A DNA stretch of 6,180 nucleotides from positions 1 through 6,180 of the forward strand of contig CATLIJ010000159.1 of NCBI GenBank assembly GCA_949948825.1, written 5' to 3'. Position 1 is the stretch's first letter. Each line of letters starts with the position of its first letter. The notes beneath the pieces were generated by a model, which searched no databases, was not told the DNA's origin, and saw nothing but the letters and a program-made list of their open reading frames with translations. The position numbers were made by a program, and so were the translations under genes. This DNA is from an uncultured Clostridiaceae bacterium (GTDB lineage: Bacteria > Bacillota > Clostridia > Lachnospirales > Lachnospiraceae). Positions 4,633 to 6,180 of this stretch are shown here, piece after piece.

Positions 4633-5334
4633 ATGGGAATGCTTATTTCCAATGAGCCTGACTTTATGATTCATGGTGTTTTACAGTACCAGATGTTTGG
4701 TCAGGATTTTTGGATTACAACCACGACCATAAGTATGTGGATTGTCACTGTCATCATTCTGCTGGTGGGAGTGCTGGCCAACCGGGCGCTGAAGAATGCC
4801 GGAGATGTGCCGGGAACATTTCAGAATGCATTAGAATATGCCTATGAGATGCTTCAGAAGATGGCAGACAGTATTCTGGCAGGAAATGCAAAGCGCTTTG
4901 TAAATTATATCGGGACCATATTCCTGTTCATTTTATTCTGTAATCTGAGCGGGCTTTTGGGACTGCGGGCGCCTACGGCTGATTATGGAGTGACGTTTTT
5001 GCTGGGTATGGTTACATTTTTTATTGTCAACTACCAGGGAATCAAGAACCGGAAGATGCGGCATTTTACCAGTCTGTTTGAGCCGACTCCGATTTTGTTC
5101 CCGATTAACCTGATTGGCGAGCTGGCTAATCCGCTGTCCATCTCCCTGCGTCTGTTTGCCAATCTGCTTTCCGGCGTGATTATTATGGGTTTGTGGTATG
5201 GAATGATGCCGTTGCTGGTCAATATCGGCATTCCGGCAGCGCTTCACATTTATTGTGATTTGTTTTCCGGCTGTATTCAGACCTATGTGTTCTGTATGTT
5301 GACCATGGTTTACATCAATGATAAGATGGAGTAG
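4633..5334 (+). CDS. atpB: F1Fo ATP synthase subunit a
   Basis: This 233-residue integral membrane protein is the Fo stator subunit that provides the ion half-channels. The signature segment GELANPLSISLRLFANLLSG spans 162-181; R173 is the essential arginine facing the c-ring carboxylate (equivalent to E. coli aR210). Q216 in CIQTYVF matches the conserved helix-6 glutamine. Five or six hydrophobic helices are visible, for example about 32-51, 91-112, 118-134, 153-180, 182-205 and 211-228. The length is normal for Clostridia. ATG 4633 follows AAAGGAGG with an 11-nt spacer; an ATG two codons later is an alternative. It is followed by a 91-nt gap to atpE carrying two hairpins. Confidence 0.96.
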   Translation: MGMLISNEPDFMIHGVLQYQMFGQDFWITTTTISMWIVTVIILLVGVLANRALKNAGDVPGTFQNALEYAYEMLQKMADSILAGNAKRFVNYIGTIFLFILFCNLSGLLGLRAPTADYGVTFLLGMVTFFIVNYQGIKNRKMRHFTSLFEPTPILFPINLIGELANPLSISLRLFANLLSGVIIMGLWYGMMPLLVNIGIPAALHIYCDLFSGCIQTYVFCMLTMVYINDKME

Positions 5335-5416
5335 CGCATGGATGCGCAAAAAGGCCGGATGCTTCACCGGCTGCTGAAAGAGTTGTTTCATTTATCACAA
5401 TTTATTTTTTAGGAGG
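5334..5416 (+). promoter_or_regulatory. Twin hairpins and A/U-rich ribosome-binding region before atpE
   Basis: Two hairpins follow the atpB stop codon: GCGCA (5334-5338) with TGCGC (5343-5347), and GCCGG (5354-5358) with CCGGC (5367-5371). They are followed by an A/T-rich, unstructured stretch (5382-5410) leading into AGGAGG at 5411-5416, 9 nt before ATG 5426. Neither hairpin has a terminator T-run. A U-rich translation enhancer is known upstream of E. coli atpE, whose product is needed in about tenfold excess; a similar role here is inferred. Confidence 0.5.
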
Positions 5417-5425
5417 ATTTTTACT

Positions 5426-5686
5426 ATGAACGGTATCTCAGGACAGGACTTTATCTTTGGTTGTTCCGCAATCGGCGCAGGTCTGGCGATGATCGCTGGT
5501 ATCGGACCTGGTGTTGGACAGGGTATTGCTGCCGGCCATGGCGCGTCTGCTGTTGGCCGCAATCCGGGCGCAAAGTCTGACATTACCTCCACCATGCTGC
5601 TTGGACAGGCGGTTGCAGAGACCACCGGTCTGTATGGCCTGGTTGTTGCTATTATTCTGATGTTTGTTAAGCCTTTCGGCGCTTAA
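5426..5686 (+). CDS. atpE: F1Fo ATP synthase subunit c, sodium-type ligand set
   Basis: This 86-residue hairpin protein forms the rotating Fo ring. Helix 1 (about 11-38) has the Gly-rich GAGLAMIAGIGPGVGQG pattern, the polar loop is GRNPGAK (44-50), and helix 2 (about 53-80) carries the ion-binding carboxylate E65 in QAVAETTGLY. Residues Q32, V63, E65, T66, T67 and Y70 match, position for position, the Na+ ligand set of the Ilyobacter tartaricus c-ring, with Thr in place of Ser at 66. Na+ coupling is therefore likely, though some such rings also carry H+. The start has AGGAGG 9 nt upstream. The stop is TAA at 5684-5686, and atpF follows after 38 nt. Confidence 0.97.
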   Translation: MNGISGQDFIFGCSAIGAGLAMIAGIGPGVGQGIAAGHGASAVGRNPGAKSDITSTMLLGQAVAETTGLYGLVVAIILMFVKPFGA

Positions 5687-5724
5687 GGACCAGGAGGGAA
5701 TAGTGACGAAAGGAGGCTTGGGAT

Positions 5725-6180
5725 TTGTACACATTGACAGGTTTGGACAGACTGATTGGATTTGATCCGCAGCTGCTGCATGATTCAGTGCTGACCGGTA
5801 TCAATATCTTCATATTGTTCTTTTTCTTATCCTACCTGCTCTTCAATCCGGTGCGCGATGTGCTGGAGCGGCGGAAACAGAAGATTGCCGAGGAGCTGGC
5901 CACAGCGGCCGGCGACATGAAAAGCGCCAATGCTTTAAAGGAAGAGTATGAGGCAAAGCTTAAGAATGTGAACAAAGAGGCAGAGGATATTCTGGAGGCT
6001 GCAAGGAAAAAGGCCATGAGCCGGGAGACAGAGATTCTGGATGAGGCCAGAGCAGAGGCATCCCGTATCGTGGAACGTGCTAACCGGGAGATTGAGCTGG
6101 AGAGAAAGAAGGCCATTGACAGCTTGAAGCAGGATGTGGTGAATATTGCTGCTCTTATGGCGCAGAAAGCGGTGGGCAGT
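5725..6180 (+). CDS. atpF: F1Fo ATP synthase subunit b (5' part)
   Basis: The window holds the first 152 codons; the gene runs off the end. The product has one N-terminal membrane helix (about 23-41), then FNPVRDVLERR, the usual membrane-exit motif of b subunits, followed by a long charged helix with Ala/Glu/Lys heptad-like content (about 45-152) that forms the peripheral stalk linking subunit a to delta and F1. No frame interruption is seen. The start is read as TTG 5725: it has AAAGGAGG at 5709-5716 with an 8-nt spacer, and the upstream in-frame stop at 5704-5706 leaves no ATG or GTG option. A TTG at 5734 is the only nearby alternative. The downstream F1 genes are expected beyond the window. 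Confidence 0.93.
   Translation, partial: MYTLTGLDRLIGFDPQLLHDSVLTGINIFILFFFLSYLLFNPVRDVLERRKQKIAEELATAAGDMKSANALKEEYEAKLKNVNKEAEDILEAARKKAMSRETEILDEARAEASRIVERANREIELERKKAIDSLKQDVVNIAALMAQKAVGS

Noticed and set aside
5395..5625. Antisense open frames over the atp genes (for example over atpE and atpB)
   Set aside because: They run opposite to well-identified genes, have no recognisable motifs or ribosome binding sites, and are explained by codon bias of the sense genes.

Overview
The window looks like a chromosomal segment of an anaerobic Clostridia member, most probably Lachnospiraceae. This is judged from the protein sequences, strong AGGAGG-type ribosome binding sites, frequent GTG/TTG starts, an ATP synthase operon beginning with two small AtpZ/AtpI-type genes, and an ATP synthase c subunit with sodium-type ligands. 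No species can be named from this alone.

Layout. (1) 1-170 is the 3' end of prfA (release factor 1). (2) 171-1067 is a two-gene cassette with its own extended -10 promoter. It holds a RelA/SpoT-fold small alarmone-synthetase-like protein and a 74-residue partner that overlaps it by 32 nt and resembles the uncharacterised DUF6718 family. (3) 1068-1260 is non-coding. It holds four degenerate repeats spaced 28-30 bp apart, followed by a 51-bp relic of a second, diverged prfA 3' end, in frame and ending in a stop codon. The cassette therefore lies between an intact prfA 3' end and a decayed one, as if it had been inserted at, or recombined into, the end of prfA. (4) 1314-2120 encodes an unrecognised protein made of three copies of one roughly 45-residue motif. 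(5) 2121-2243 separates two convergent genes and is full of inverted repeats. (6) 2244-3449 (minus strand) encodes a winged-helix/BTAD regulator with a C-terminal part resembling a degenerate GGDEF domain. (7) 3450-3736 is a divergent promoter region. (8) 3737 to the end is the start of the F1Fo ATP synthase operon: atpZ-like, atpI-like, atpB (a), atpE (c) and the 5' part of atpF (b), all on the plus strand.

How the genes work together. The atp genes encode the membrane Fo sector and two small helper proteins; the F1 genes should follow outside the window. The c subunit carries the residue set of sodium-translocating synthases (Q32, V63, E65, T66, T67, Y70), so coupling to Na+ is likely. The BTAD regulator is transcribed divergently from the atp operon and convergently with the triple-repeat gene; its targets cannot be told from sequence.

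The best candidate for something undescribed is the synthetase/DUF6718-like pair at the end of prfA. It could be a toxin-antitoxin or phage-defence module of the toxSAS kind, or a housekeeping alarmone synthetase with a small partner. The sequence supports the architecture and the insertion scar; the toxin-antitoxin reading is inference.
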